The notes: a model not told the origin generated them from the sequence alone. A stretch of 64,000 nt of DNA from Chamaelirium japonicum (GCA_947650365.1 OX393552.1:25165664-25229663), one strand, 5' to 3'; counted from the stretch's first letter, positions 1-13,190 are shown. Made by a program: numbers and translations.

Positions 1-600
1 GTGTTCGGACATAAATAAGAGGTCATTAAACACTTAGCAGGAAAAAGGTGTTCAGACATATCAGTGTAATTTGATTACAAATGTGACTCTCCAACCGATA
101 GCAGCCACAACATAAAAAGGGGGGGAAAAAATAAAATAAAAAATGGGGCAAAACGTCTGCTCGTCGAGGACTAATTACTGCCTGGTCGCCGACAACAAGC
201 CATTGGCAACCACGATAGCACGGCGGAAAGGGACTGGTGGTGCGGTCACGGGAACAAGACGGGTCAACGACTGGTTTGCCTTCGGTGAGGGTTGACTTCT
301 ACCGGCTGCCCCGTTGTCGGCTAAAAGCCAACAACAGCCACAACAGCGGAGGGGGTAAGGGGTGTCGGCGTGACTGGTGGCTGTTAGCCCACGGGGCCAG
401 GCCGAGGCTGGGTCTGTCCTCGCCAGTTAGCGCCATGGCTGCAGGGGGGTCGGGCTGGTCTCAACAATACCCAAGGATAAAAAAAAAGGGGAAATAAAAG
501 GGGATGCGGCTGACCTTGTCGGGGAGGGGTCGTCGGCTCTGACTGCAGCTCCTCCTCGCTCCGGCTGGCTGCTCTCCTCCGGCACCTCCGCGCGCAGCCA
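1..600. other. No supported gene (intergenic, GC-rich towards 600)
   Basis: Short open frames occur on both strands, but none shows a recognisable domain, and their composition follows the local G-rich sequence. I see no repeat termini here. Confidence 0.5.
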
Positions 601-687
601 CACACACCACGAAAAGGGAGAGAGAGATGGAGGTCGGACTGAGGGGAGGGAAAGGGGGATCGGGTTAGGGTTTTATAGGGTGAAAAG

Positions 688-721
<34 letters not shown>

Positions 722-1075
722 GGGGTCAAGGGGGGCGACGACCGATAGTGAGGTCAAAAAAAGGGGGCGGCTGATGTTGGGGATGGGGATTGGGTAGAGA
801 GAAGAGAGAACCGAGAGAGAGTGAGAAATCAGGTGAGAGGGAGAGAGATCGGAGAGATGGGAGAGAGAGAGAGAGAGGGAGATGGACGGGTTGGGTTTGG
901 GGTCAGGTTCGGGTTCGGGTGAGATGAGAGGGAGAGGGAGAGGGAGAGGGAGAGAGAGAGAGAAGGGGAAAGGGTTGGGTCGGGTTTGGGTTCGGGTGGA
1001 ATGAGAGGGAGAGGGAGAGAGAGAGATAGAGAGGGGATCGGGTTTTTGGGTTACAGGTTGTAAGAGAGGGAATGG
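601..1075. repeat. Polypurine tract with a 28-nt G run and interspersed GGGTT/GGGTTCGG words
   Basis: The + strand is almost pure purine: GA microsatellite blocks, an uninterrupted G run at 691-718, and two similar subunits near 890-945 and 970-1020 that pair GGGTT/GGGTTCGG words with GAGAGGGAGAGGG. It is low-complexity DNA with strong G-quadruplex or triplex potential, not coding. Confidence 0.75.
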
Positions 1076-1858
1076 AGATCAGGTTGGCTGAATATTGACT
1101 GAATGAATCTTATTGAGAGGGGGTTTGAGTGGGGTGAATTTAAATTTTGATAATAAAAGAGAGAATGGTTGAAATTCGGTTTGATTGGAGTACATGTCAT
1201 TCAATTAAGAGGTGTGCAAATAAGGGGATTTGAGTGGAGGGGGATCTCTTGGTACTTCGGATCAAAATATGATGGTCGAAGTTTAAAGAGAACGTGTGTG
1301 TTGTTCTATTAAGAGGGAAGGGCTTCTTGGTATGTCGGATCTCGATCCGATTAGCAAAAATAATAATAATAATAAAAAATGAGACACAGATCTTATCCTA
1401 CCCACTTGATTGGGATCAGGCGATCGAGAGAAACATAGAGGGATAAGGGGCTTGAGTCGGGGACTGGCCTAGGGTCTAAGGAACTGTGATGACCTGATCG
1501 AGTCGAATTAACAATCGAGTAAAACCTATCAGCCCTAGGTCAACATGCTTTTGGTTAGGTAACCTGCGCCGCTCAGTGATGGTTTGGTACGAGGATACAT
1601 CTAGGTCTGCAACACTCATGCAAAAATAAATAAATAAATAAATCGTGCTCATATGGACATATTACCAACGCCTTATCATCTCACGACCCGGACTCAGGAC
1701 ACCTGGTCCGGTCCAACTCAAGTGCAACCATTTATATACATCAGTATAAAATTTCAACAGAAATAAAGTTTTAACTGCTAGTAATATTTTAATAATAAAT
1801 GAATAGGGTTTTCTTAGTAAAAGTTAACACTAGAGAATCAGGCATTACAAGGTTTGAG
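1076..1858. other. No recognisable feature
   Basis: AT-rich intergenic DNA. I found no long frame, paired repeat or RNA gene. Confidence 0.4.
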
Positions 1859-2006
1859 TAGGGGTGTCAACGGGTGGGGTCGGGTCGGGTTCGTGTCGTG
1901 TCGGGTCTTCTTGGGTCTACCTTGTCCAATTTCTAAACCTGGACCCGACCCGTTTATTAAACGGGTCTATTGTGTCGACCAGTTTACGACCCGAACCCGT
2001 TTAAGA
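1859..2006 (+). mobile_element. hAT-type MITE, right end missing (family with TAGGGGTGGCAA ends)
   Basis: It starts with TAGGGGTGTCAACGGG and continues with the GACCCG/CGGGTC-rich subterminal sequence seen in the complete copies at 39605 and 51217. It stops without the matching right terminus near 2006. The family is assigned to hAT from the 8-bp target duplication of the 39605 copy. Confidence 0.7.
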
Positions 2007-3020
2007 TGGTCATTATATTGTGCTCCAAGTTGGAGATGGATTAATATAGCATGTACAATAATTGATTTTACAGTGTTTCAATATGTTAAAAAAGGTGATT
2101 AATGACCAACGGAACCATTTTTCTCCACCCCATGTTGCTCTCCCTCTTCTTCTTCAAGCTAGTTACCTGCCACTTCGAGGGTGTTCGGACTCCTACACTT
2201 CCCTGGAAACAATCAACGAAAGTCCTCAAAGTCACACTTACGTGCAAGATAGTTACAATGGAACCGTAGAACGACAGTTCTATGCAAATGCACCCCAATT
2301 CCATGGAACCAAGTAATGGAATTGCGACTTTGATTTCGAAACAGAGACTTCACTAAATTGCAGTCCGACACAGTGAGATCGATCGTTGGACTTACATACA
2401 AAATCAAGCTCACCTAAATTGTTAGAGTGGACAAGCGATGTTGGCTCAAAATCTTCTGTGACTTGAAAGCAATATGAACTAACTTGCGCTCGAAAAACAA
2501 GCACCTACGACCGATCATGTGAGCCCACATTTTAGTGAGAGGGTGCCAGTCGCGTGTACGATAAGCATACAATCCGCGGGGTGGGGTGTGATTCACCTAT
2601 CGGGCGTGCCTACCATCGGGCCACCGGTCTTGCGCGCGACCGACTCTGACCCACAAAAGAGGGAGGATTTAAATGCCAAGCAAAGAAATAATTGTTGGGC
2701 CATAGCTCTGGCTGTATTATGTTCGGGCCCATCCAGCAGTCCTGTTTGTGGTAAATAAGGGCAAGTAATTTGGCTGTCACTTGGTGTGGTACCCTCCCCT
2801 CCCCCATCACATCAATCCATGGAGCCACAGATCAGCTGACGGGACAGACACTGCTCCAGCCTCGGGCCTGTGGTGGCCGGTGGTGGGTGTCCTTCACCCT
2901 GATCCCAGAATAAATTGCTAAAAGACATGAAGTGACACTTCAGATTTTGGAAACGCAGAAAACCAAGAGAATTGAAGAATCATTGAGGTTCACAAGTCCC
3001 TTCTCCCTTTTACCACACAT
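2007..3020. other. No supported gene; one copy of a dispersed module near 2580-2610
   Basis: Small frames on both strands lack recognisable domains. Around 2588-2612 is GTGATTCACCTATCGGGC, the reverse complement of a module found at several other places in the window (see findings). Confidence 0.35.
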
Positions 3021-3027
3021 GTAATCC

Positions 3028-3041
3028 CTCTCTCTCTCTCC

Positions 3042-3072
<31 letters not shown>

Positions 3073-3115
3073 CTTTTCTCTCTCTCTAAAATCACTTTAG
3101 AGAGAGAGAGAGAGT
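3028..3115. repeat. CT microsatellite followed by a GA block (potential hairpin)
   Basis: A TC repeat at about 3028-3088 is followed 10 bp later by a GA repeat at about 3099-3113, so the two can pair as an imperfect hairpin. Short frames over it encode only Arg-Glu or Ser-Leu repeats. Confidence 0.8.
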
Positions 3116-3354
3116 CTGTATTGTAGTGCATCAGCCGAGAAGAGGACAGAGTATGAGGCATCGCACACAACCATATGTGCTCTCTCTCTCTCCGCAGCCT
3201 TTCTCTTTCTCTCTCTATGTCTCTGTGCATGTATGGATATCTGTGGACATACACATGAGTACCATTGATGAAAGTAACATGAAATGACGTTTCAGATTCC
3301 CATGGAGAGACGGGAGACCCCCCTGCGAAAGCCCATAAAACATCACTGCGACCT

Positions 3355-3388
<34 letters not shown>

Positions 3389-3479
3389 GTCATTTGGACC
3401 ACACCTAATCTTCTGCAACCCATGGAACACAAAACAGCTTTCTGTTTGGAATCACATGGCTTTCTTAATTAATCTAATA

Positions 3480-4400
3480 GGAAATTCTATCGTACTCACT
3501 TCGGTACCGTACCAAAATTCATGAGGACCATCTGGTGGACCTATGTTGGATCACAACCCCCTAGGGTTTATCCCATGGCCCGTACAATAATGCTCTCGGC
3601 CACTATGGATGCATGGAAAACCAGATAGATGGCAGAGATCGGTTCGGTATGGTACCGAATTTTTCAGTTCGGTACCGTAGTGGAACCCTAATATAACATG
3701 TACATGCACCTCCAATAGGACTCTCACTCTTCTCCAATGCAATCCATGGCCTCGGTCAAAGGGTTCTAATAATTCCTACATCATATTTCCTCTGGCTTAA
3801 TTTGTAGTAACGGCCCTAGCTAGGCCTCCTCTTGCCTTATCGCCTGTTTGCATTGGTTTGGAACTCTCTTAGGTAGCATACAATGTGCATTTAGTTCCAT
3901 GTAGTTGCCCAAAAATGACGCAGTGTTAATTCCCGATCAACTAATTTTCTAGAGAAAAGCGACGAAAACAATGTACGTAGCTGGAACATGCGCTTTTTGC
4001 TGTATATATGTTTCGACTACAATAGTTTGCGGCCCCCGCTACACTCTCGCATGTGTTCGAACTACAACGAATTAAGCAGGCTATCAGTGGTGACCCTTTT
4101 AGTTTGTGGGGGTCATTAAATATCAAGATATTTTTCTTGCTCTTGTGGCGAGTTTCGGTCCTCGGTCTATCTTGTACTAGCAGACCAAAGGGTGATGTAC
4201 TAACCGCTTTATCAATTTTGTAAAAAAAAAACTTGACTCTGCTCCGGTAACAAAAACGATCGATATCAACAGTCTTATCGTCTAGCCGCCTACCTAATTA
4301 CCCGCGCCAACGGATCAGAAATCAAAGTGGGACCCACGAGTGTATCAATTAATCTTTTTTTTCTTGGTGCAATAACAATTTCGATCTTGATGCAATAGCA
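3480..4400. other. No supported gene
   Basis: Intergenic. A GGTACCG-rich pair of segments at about 3500-3520 and 3640-3680 is in partly inverted order and may be the remains of a small inverted-repeat element, but the arms are too degenerate to define. Confidence 0.35.
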
Positions 4401-4912
<512 letters not shown>

Positions 4913-5160
4913 AACACATTCGCTTTCTCTTTCCCTATCAAAAATATCCACTAGGGTTCTAAACTTTTCGAACTCCCGGCCCTCTCAATGAAAGAACTAA
5001 TATTGACCACCTTTTACAATTAGGGTTTGGTTAGCATGAAGGAGACGGTCGTCACATCACATGAGCATTCACGTTATTGTCAGTGATGGCTTAATGGGAT
5101 GAGTAGCAAGCTGCTCATCAAGTTATTTTTCACTTCTCCAACTCGGCTAGAATGACCAAG

Positions 5161-5432
5161 GGGCTCGTGCCCCGGTGGTACCTCCCTCTCTCCCATGTTG
5201 GGCAGGTTCCCTGTTCGACTCCCGGTATGGACATCGTGGAGCGAACTTTTCCTCAAGACCCGTTGTGCCTTGTTTGCGCTTGCGAATCTTGGCCGTTGAT
5301 ATCATGTGTCACGGGATTATGGAATTAATAAATAGCAGCTTCTACCTCCCTCTGTTTCAATCTGCGGACCTCTTTAAGACTTGCTCTAGCGCCTTGTCCT
5401 ATGAACGTTGGGTTGGTCAAAAAAAAAAAAAA
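5161..5432 (+). mobile_element. tRNA-derived SINE, copy 1
   Basis: About 270 bp with a tRNA-like head: an A-box-like CCCCGGTGGTAC near 5172 and a B box TGTTCGACTCC near 5212. A shared body follows, ending in an A run at 5419-5432. Two other copies of the same body lie on the minus strand at 40690-40957 and 50777-51071. The head matches tRNA-derived SINEs with internal Pol III promoters. No target duplication is clear for this copy. Confidence 0.85.
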
Positions 5433-6046
5433 CCCTAAAATTGTTTACTATATATCTACTTGATCCCTTCTTGATTTTCAATTAAATACCACTTTTAACC
5501 TCAGTTTTAGCCAATCGATCTATAATATAAAGCAAACCCCTTGTTACTGTAGTGCTATAGTAACTTGAGGAAAGTCGATAACCTGATACCCCGATTGCTG
5601 TAGTGCTACTTTAAACTCGATCGAGTTTGTGTTTTTATATTTGACTCGACCTCGATCTATCACCTAGGGTTTATTCTAAGATCTTTTCATCTCATTTTTT
5701 ACTCTCACTCATCTCCCAAGCATTGCCTCGATCGGGATCGACTTTCCCATTAGAACTCGTAAATGTAGAACAATTAATTTGAACAATTGACCTTAGATCT
5801 TTGAGCTGGCGATTCAACTACGAAATACCTAGAGGATCATAAAGCTGAACTATACAATATTAGAGTAGTTAAATTTTTATTTTTGAAACAAAAATTAATA
5901 ATTGACAAGAGGATGCGCATGTGGTCGATCCTCTTCCACACCGGCCTTCATAGCCAAAATTTGGATCCTCGATCTTGTGAAACAAAGTGACTCTTGTTCA
6001 TGTTTAGAACTTCCCATTCATTCATCTCATTGTTTTTGGCCCCGCC
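5433..6046. other. No recognisable feature
   Basis: AT-rich intergenic DNA without a supported gene or repeat pair. Confidence 0.4.
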
Positions 6047-6460
6047 TAAGAGCATCGATCTCAAAGCTAGGGGCTCCCATAGCCCCCCGTGTTCGGCTAT
6101 TCGAGCGAGTGAAGTGGCATCAACAAAGTCCAACGGACTCGCTTAGCCACTCCCTCAACCCAACAAACTGATTTTGGCTCTGTCAACAGATTGAGTCAGG
6201 CTTCATCGCTCGCTCGACTGAGTCTCACATGTCAACATCACCCATGTGACGCTGCAGAAGCAACCAGAACCGCTGATCAGAGGCAAGGCAATCCTAACAT
6301 ATTCTCGATAAATATGTGAAATATCCATAATTTTCATGTAGGGAGTGGGGAGGGAGGCTGTTGGAGTGTTAAAAAAACAACTCCCTTGCTTGGCTGACGT
6401 GGCAAAAAAGCCTCCTTAAGTGGGCCAATCCCGAAGGGAGGCCCTTGGAGATGCTCTAAG
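6047..6460. mobile_element. MITE-like element with GAGCAT termini
   Basis: The left end CTAAGAGCAT (about 6047) pairs with the right end ATGCTCTAAG (6451-6460). The right subterminal region reads CCCTTGGAGATGCTC, typical of the common plant MITE group with GAGCATCTCCAA ends. The inner arms are degenerate, so the call rests on the termini and on the lack of coding potential. Confidence 0.5.
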
Positions 6461-6622
6461 TCCCAGTGATGTCAACAGTCCTCGATCTGTTAAGCCATAG
6501 TCCTATAATTCAGAACCATAAAGACTATTAACTCTGTCTTGAATTCATCTACAAGTACAGTAACCAAGAAACTGACTACATTATTGATAGATCACCTCAT
6601 ACAACCTAACTTTCCTTGGAAT

Positions 6623-6624
<2 letters not shown>

Positions 6625-6707
<83 letters not shown>
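6625..6707. repeat. Compound microsatellite (CT)n then (CA)n
   Basis: About 50 bp of CT repeat passes directly into about 30 bp of CA repeat. Confidence 0.95.
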
Positions 6708-6709
<2 letters not shown>

Positions 6710-7009
6710 GTAGGAGTGGGTCAATGAGTATATGCCTAACTCTTCCTGTTTACTTGTAAGAAAACAAATGAATGATTGTACAAATTTGATGGCTTTTCCA
6801 AGTGGAGAACACTGAGTTCACTATGCATCCAATCTCAAAGTTCAGAAAGATCAACATCTTTAATTAATCCAGCCCACAATAGGATTATTTTGGGAAAGCA
6901 AACAAATATAATGATCTTAATTAAGATATATTAGGACTCCATACTTGGACTCGTAGCATACAAGCTCAACAAATAGCTATTGTAGCATCAGCTCACAATA
7001 CACATAATC

Positions 7010-7127
7010 TCAATATAGACCCTGAGATTTCTGGCCCCCTTGCGCAGCAATGGCCTCATCAAGCTTTGCTTGCTTATATATTGCCTTCGAAGGTTAGCCC
7101 GAAGTGGATGTGAGGAAAGTGAGCCCA
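7010..7127 (-). CDS. YAB2: YABBY exon 6 (end of domain and C-terminal tail), 4-bp insertion
   Basis: After acceptor TTTGCAG it reads WAHFPHIHFGLTFEGN, then ATA TAA: a premature stop at 7074-7076. Removing the 4-bp TATA-type insertion restores the tail KQAKLDEAIAAQGGQKSQGLY and a TGA at 7010-7012, making the exon 114 nt, exactly 38 codons. The YABBY domain ends before the insertion, so the present frame would lose only about 21 residues of tail. Confidence 0.88.
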
Positions 7128-7299
7128 CTGCAAATCAAGAAACAATTAGCTAGGTGGTGATAATTGTAAGAAAAATTTTGATCAATAGAGTCTCCATTTA
7201 AGCCAACAATTAGTAATACTAATTGAGGCGATCGAGATAGAGTTTAATTTCTTGACCTTAAGATAGCTTTGTTTACAATAAACTACAAGAGAGGTTATT

Positions 7300-7301
<2 letters not shown>

Positions 7302-7393
<92 letters not shown>
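7302..7393. repeat. (GA)n microsatellite in YABBY intron 5
   Basis: About 92 bp of uninterrupted GA repeat inside the 1.4-kb last intron. Confidence 0.97.
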
Positions 7394-7395
<2 letters not shown>

Positions 7396-7924
7396 TCTTT
7401 AAAGATCGTCGTCTTAATTGTTCATCAATACATATGAGGACATAATTTGTCAAATTTACAATTTCTATTGAATCTTAATTCAATTGGGGAGTTGAGGCAT
7501 TATGAATCCTATGTCTCATTCATCAAGATTATAAAAGATTTTTGTGTATTTGTTCCGTAGGTGGTGTCCTGTGTTTCAGTACTTCCCAAGGGGGATCTTT
7601 ATGGACCTTGACCTTGAATGGTGGATGGTGCTTGGGAGGTAGTACTTTTTATGTATGGTTCTTTGGAGATCAAAGGGCAAGTTTTCTCTACATAAAGTAG
7701 GGAAGATGAACATTGGAGTCATTCAATTAATTGCAAGTGAAGGTGGTGTAGGAGATCCTCTCTAGTGTACGTGTTTGAGAGAGTTGTTGTGGGTGCAAGT
7801 GAGAGATTGTTGGGAGTACCTCAAGCTACGACGTCTGATCGTGCAGACATAGGTGCATGGTGCATTTTTGTCGTCTCGTGTTGGACTCGATCCTCTCTCT
7901 CTCTGCTCGTACTTGTTGGACTCG

Positions 7925-7927
<3 letters not shown>

Positions 7928-7966
<39 letters not shown>

Positions 7967-7983
7967 CCCCCCCCCCCCCCCCC
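7928..7983. repeat. (TC)n followed by a C20 run in YABBY intron 5
   Basis: TC repeat at about 7928-7963 passing into a homopolymer of C at 7964-7983. Confidence 0.95.
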
Positions 7984-8552
7984 TGATTTATCCTCTGACA
8001 CTTCGAAGGCGTAAATCCGATGTCCGCATATGAAAACTTTTTTTTTGAAAGCTTATATTAACACATAGAGAGAATTGGATATCCCCAACATATTAACCAA
8101 TAACAAAACTTTACTTTATTCGGTCAATCTGAAGTTGGATGTTCATAATTCGAAATCAAGAACGGTCCTTAGAAGGATTGCAAAGACTTTTAGGACGAAT
8201 CAGCTTGGTGTCAACCAAACCTCAATTATTTATATTTCCATTTACGATTCCTTAATGTAAACATGATTGATACTCGAAACAAAAATGTCGAAACGAAACT
8301 AATCCTAAGTGAGAAGATCTCTCGCATCAACCTTGGTGCGAAGGCGTTAAACCAAAAACAATGTAAATGTGGTCTTGATTGATGCTCGAAACGAGAATCC
8401 CGAAACAAAAGCTGAGACAAAACTACAAATTGTAGAGCTAATACTGTATTGGGGGGAGATTTAGGACTATATAATAGATCTCTTACCACTATGCTTTCGA
8501 TCAATTTCTTATGGTTATATGAAGCCCCTCATACCATTGGGGTGGTACTTAC

Positions 8553-8628
8553 ATTCTTTGCTGCGGCACTGAAGGCTTCCCTATGGCTAATGTCCGGATT
8601 GTTAGCCTTTATCCTTTGTATCTCCTCC
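8553..8628 (-). CDS. YAB2: YABBY exon 5 (HMG-like helix region)
   Basis: 76 nt encoding [19 protein letters not shown] then SAAAKN, between acceptor CGCAG and donor GTAAGT. Intact, in phase with both neighbours. Intron 4 is 80 bp and intron 3 is 98 bp. Confidence 0.93.
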
Positions 8629-8708
8629 CTGCGACAAGAAAGGATGGACAATGAGATCCCGAATAGAAATTTAATCAAACAACTCAAGGGTAACTGAGAA
8701 TAACTCAC

Positions 8709-8757
8709 TTGATAAACCTGTTATAGGCCGAAGGAACACGCTGCCTCTTCTCCGGGG
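8709..8757 (-). CDS. YAB2: YABBY exon 4 (start of YABBY domain)
   Basis: 49 nt encoding [17 protein letters not shown] across both junctions, the most conserved stretch of the family. Acceptor TTGGCAG and donor GTGAGT are good consensus sites. The phase fits exons 3 and 5 exactly. Confidence 0.93.
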
Positions 8758-8855
8758 CTGCCAAAAGAGAATTGATGCAGAGTTAGTAGGTGGTAAGACC
8801 AACTATTGCTAATCACCAATTAAGAATCAGATTAGAAAAATATGGAGAGGCTTAC

Positions 8856-8973
8856 GGCGGATGGGCAACATTTCTTGTTTTGTATTCTCCATTGAGTACA
8901 TCACTGGTGTCCTTCCACATCTGGAAGAAGACCCACAATCTGAATGGGTAACCTGAGATCCTTGGTTGTGATT
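8856..8973 (-). CDS. YAB2: YABBY exon 3 (variable linker)
   Basis: It follows acceptor TTGCAG and reads NHNQGSQVTHSDCGSSS, then RCGRTPVMYSMENTKQEMLPIR, ending one base into the next codon at donor C|GTAAGC. The DCGSSS and MLPIRP motifs are typical of the region between zinc finger and YABBY domain. No internal stop. Confidence 0.88.
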
Positions 8974-9313
8974 CTGCAACTTTACCATAAAAAAGTATAA
9001 AGCATCATCCGTCTTTGCATTTATTAAAACATTATAAGAAAGAAAACAACACATTTTTCTTTCCTATTATTGAATTTTATGAGATAAAAATACCATAATA
9101 TATATGCTTTGTATCGTGCAAGAGGATTACGTCAAGCAAGTAAATATTTTAGAAGGGCAAAAATAATGTAAAAGAAAAGAAAAACCATACTCTAGATTCA
9201 CCTATCGATGGTCAATGCCGTTGGAAAGATGTGGCACTAAATCTAAAAATTCAAAAGGAGACTTTCTTCGTTTGTAGTAATACCAATTCCATTATTAATT
9301 TTGGTAAATTATC

Positions 9314-9979
9314 TGTTGAGTTATGGCTCGATTATTATGTCCAGATCAAAAAACTTATTGTCCAACCAGTCAGTATAGATCTATTTTGCTGTACAAAAAA
9401 GATACGCTTTGGAAGATTGATCGGTTCTATTACAGAATGATCGGATTTATTCATGATGATGTTTTCCTAAGTCGAGGCCAAACCAACCAATTAGACCTTA
9501 AGACCAACCGATCGATTTGTCTATTTTAGAAATTTACTGTTTCTTTTAGGTTAGGGTCTTTTGTTTATTGTAAACCATATACTATATATAAAGGGTACGT
9601 TGAGACTAAAATAAGTATGGACGATTTGAGAGGGTATTGGTGAGATTCTTCATAAGAAGAGAAACCCTATGGCGAATAGGGCCTTCTCTTTGAAGTTAAG
9701 AATTGCTTGTAACTTATTGGTTTCTCCATTATAATGGATCATTTGGTTGTTTTCGCCTATGGTTTTTCTTCTTAAAGGGTTTTCATATAAAATTAGCTAG
9801 CGTCTCTTCTCTGTGTACGTGCCTTGTATTTGTATTTGACTTTTCCCTACTTTGTGTTTTATTACTTCTATTATTAGAGATTGTAGTTGTGTTCTGGAAT
9901 TGATCCGCTTGAGGATTAATTATTTTACAATTTGATCTATTATGGTGGGGCCAGCCTACGAAAGCCTAGCAACAAAACA
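9314..9979 (+). repeat. 5' LTR of the intronic copia element
   Basis: It begins TGTTGAGTTATGGC and ends ...AAAACA directly before the primer-binding site. TATA box TATATATAAAGG near 9583-9595. It aligns over its length with 13513-14152. Confidence 0.88.
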
Positions 9980-12443
9980 AATTGGTATCAGAGTTAGCTA
10001 TATTTCATTCTTGATCAGATTGTAATGACAACCAATCTCTCGAATGTGTCGAATATTAAACTTAACAAGGAGAAGGTCGATGAGAAAGTAAATTTAGCTT
10101 ATGACAAGTAAGCGTAAGAAAAATGTTGATTCAACAAGGTATACACAAAGTTTTGCAAGGTATGAAGGGTAACCTACAAACATGTTGGATGTGGATTGGG
10201 AAAAGTACGATCTCAAGGTATACTGTACAATCCGATCATGTTTGACAAAGGAGATCAATCATACCATCATGTATGAAAAATCAGCGCTGATGATTTGGTC
10301 AAAGCTTGAAAGGTGATATATGACGAATTCTCTGATAAATCGGTTGTTTTTGAACCAATAACTTTATAAATTTTGCATGAATGAAGGTATGTCTATCCAC
10401 TAGGATCTTAATTAATTAAGTTGGATTAATTTTGAGTCGTTGAACATCGAAGTAAAAAATTAAAGACGAATACAAATCACTTAATCTCTAGCCTCTTTAC
10501 CGGATCGTTTTGAGTACTTACGTACGTACTACCTTTCTCAATGGGAATGATTCCATTAAATTAGAAGAAACTCATGCAACTCTTCTTTCAATGAGTTCAA
10601 AAAAAAAAAAAATTGGTTTAGATTCTGTGGCAGAAAGTTATGCCTTGTTTATAGAAAGAGGGAGGAGAGAAAATAAGGGATCATCGAATTAGGAAAATCA
10701 TAAATCCAACTCTAGGATTAGGAATGAGGTAAAGTGCTATTATTATTATAAGAAGATTCATATCAAGAGTTATTATTCCAAGATGAAGGCTAAGAATAAT
10801 AAGTCTGGCCATGGTACATAATCCAGAGTTATTATTCTAAGATGAAGGCTAAGAATAATATTTGGGCATGGTATACAATCCTAAGCATCGTCTAACACGT
10901 AGCGGATGATTTGTTAGATGATGTAGTTTTATTAGTAACAGTTCATAGGTTTCTGATTTAAAAATAGATCCTAGATTTTGGTTGCTCTAATCACATGCAT
11001 CCCAATCAGAATTTATTCACTTCATTATTAGGAGGTGAATGATAGTATAATATTGATAGAAAATGATATTTAGCTCTTGTAATATGATTGAAAAATAAAA
11101 AGTCAGGATCCATATGCATGATGGTATTATAAGGACTTTGACTGATGTTCAATATGTTCCAGAGTTGTAGAAAAATTTGATCTCATTTGGTATTTTAAAC
11201 CAGATGGGTTACAAATTCACTGCTCAAGGTGGATTAGGTGTTTTGAGGAAATATGATCATTATGAATGATGATAAAGTTAAAAGCCTCTACGTTCTTTCT
11301 GTGAGCACAGTTACAAGCAGTGCATCTATTTCATCTTCATCGGAAGATGAGGGTGTAATCTCGTCATGGTTGTAGCATATGCGTTTGGGCTACTTGAGCA
11401 AGAAAGATCTATCTAAATAAACCAAATGAGATTTACTCTCAGATGTAAAGACGTCAAACTTGACTTTTTTAATATTGTGTTTTTAGAAAATAATATTGGG
11501 TTTAAGTTTGGTTTTGCAGTTCATTAGGGAATATTGGATTATGTTCATGCAAATATTTGGAGTCATTCTATAGTTGCTTCAAAGAGAGAATCATGGTTCT
11601 TTGTATCCTTTAGGAGTGATAATTTTAGAAAATTCTAGGTCTACATATTGAAGACCAAATATCAGGTGTTTACAACGTTCAAGTGTTGGAGGATCTTGAT
11701 GGAGAAGCAGACTAACAGGAAGCTTAAGTTTCTTTGCAGTAATAATGTGGAAGAATTTTATCAAAAGGATTCTAGAAGTATTATAAGGATGAAGGCATTG
11801 CTAGACACTATACAATTAGGGAAACACCACAATTGAATTGTGCCATTAAAATTATAAATATCACCTTACTTAAGCATGCACACTGTATGTTTTTTTTCTG
11901 AGTTAGGCATGGGTAAGGAGTTTTGTGCAGAGGCTGTTAACACAACATATTATTTGGTGAGTAGGTCCCCGACACTACGATAGGTTTGATGACTCTAAAT
12001 GAGTTTTTGTCAGAAAAATTGATGAATTACTTGATCTTGTTATTATTTGGATGTCCATCTAAAAATCATATTAAAGATAAAAAATTAGACCAAATGAAGA
12101 GAGACATATTCTTGAGGTATGCTTCAGAAGTTAAGAGCAATAAATTATGATGTACGTCCAGAATTACAATTGTCCATTACTAGTAGAAATATGACTTTCG
12201 ATGAGACTATATTGCTTACTTCTAGTAAACAAATGGTAGAGATCGATATTGAGAGTAAAGATCATAGTGGTACGTACGTCCTGTGTTGGTGGAGTTACAG
12301 GCTTTTAGAGCATCTACAGGGATAGAGCATACAACTCTGTCGGAGCATACTACTTTGGAATAGGTCGTTCATGTTCCAGAGCATATAATGACGAGTCATT
12401 CACTTATGGTGTTGCAGTTTAGGATAGTGACTATGTGTAGTGG

Positions 12444-13190
12444 GGTGCAGCCATGAGTGAAGAGATTGAGTTCGTTCATAAGAATTTGACTTAAGAGCTT
12501 GTTGCATGTTCTAGAAGGCAGAATGTGATTGGCTACAAGTGGGTATATAAGAAGAAAGAAAAAGCTCCAAGTGGTATTCGATAAATGGCACGATTGGTGG
12601 CAAAAGACTATTTAAAGAAAGAAGTCGACTATAATAAAGTGTTTTCACATATGGTGATACACACTTCAATTTGTATTTTGTTAACCATAGTAGCCCTGGT
12701 TGATCTCAAGCTGGAGAAACCCAATACTAAGACAATGTTCTTGCATGTCGATTTGGAGGAGCAGATTTACATATAGCAATCCAAGGGATACATGTTGAAA
12801 AAAAGAACACTGTGTGCATATTTATAAAGCCCTTATACTGGTTTAAGCAGTTGTTGAGATAGTGGTATAAAAGATTTGACATATTCATGATGGATCATGA
12901 GTACATAAAAATTAAGTCTAATCATGCATTGTGTTTACTTCATGAAGTTTTACGATGGTTCTATGGTACACATCCTTCTATATATGGATGCATAATTATT
13001 ACTGCAAAGAGCATGTTAGATATTGACTTTTTGAAATCTTAGTTGACTATCGAGTTTGAGATAAAGAACCTAGGAGATGATAAGAAGATTTTGAAGATGG
13101 AGATTATCAGAGATCGAAAGTATGGTACTGTTCGATTGAGACATAAGAGTTATATATCCGGAGAAGATAGTTTCTCGTTATGGTATGAGT
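12444..13190 (+). pseudogene. Copia reverse transcriptase remnant
   Basis: Readable pieces in several frames include NVIGYKWVYKKK, MARLVAKDY, KVFSHMVIHTSI, LDLEEQIYI-like text (HVDLEEQIYI) and a degenerate KNLGDDKKILKMEIIRDRK. These are the standard order of copia RT blocks. Stops and frameshifts separate all of them. Confidence 0.82.

Noticed and set aside
661-680. Telomere-like GGGTTAGGG words
   Set aside because: Only one or two degenerate units in a G-rich tract, with no tandem TTTAGGG array.
3480-3700. Possible MITE with GGTACCG-type arms
   Set aside because: The arms are too degenerate and unequal to define ends or a target duplication.
5161-5235. A tRNA gene suggested by A- and B-box-like sequence
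   Set aside because: No cloverleaf can be closed, and the same head occurs with the same non-tRNA body in three dispersed copies, so it is a SINE.
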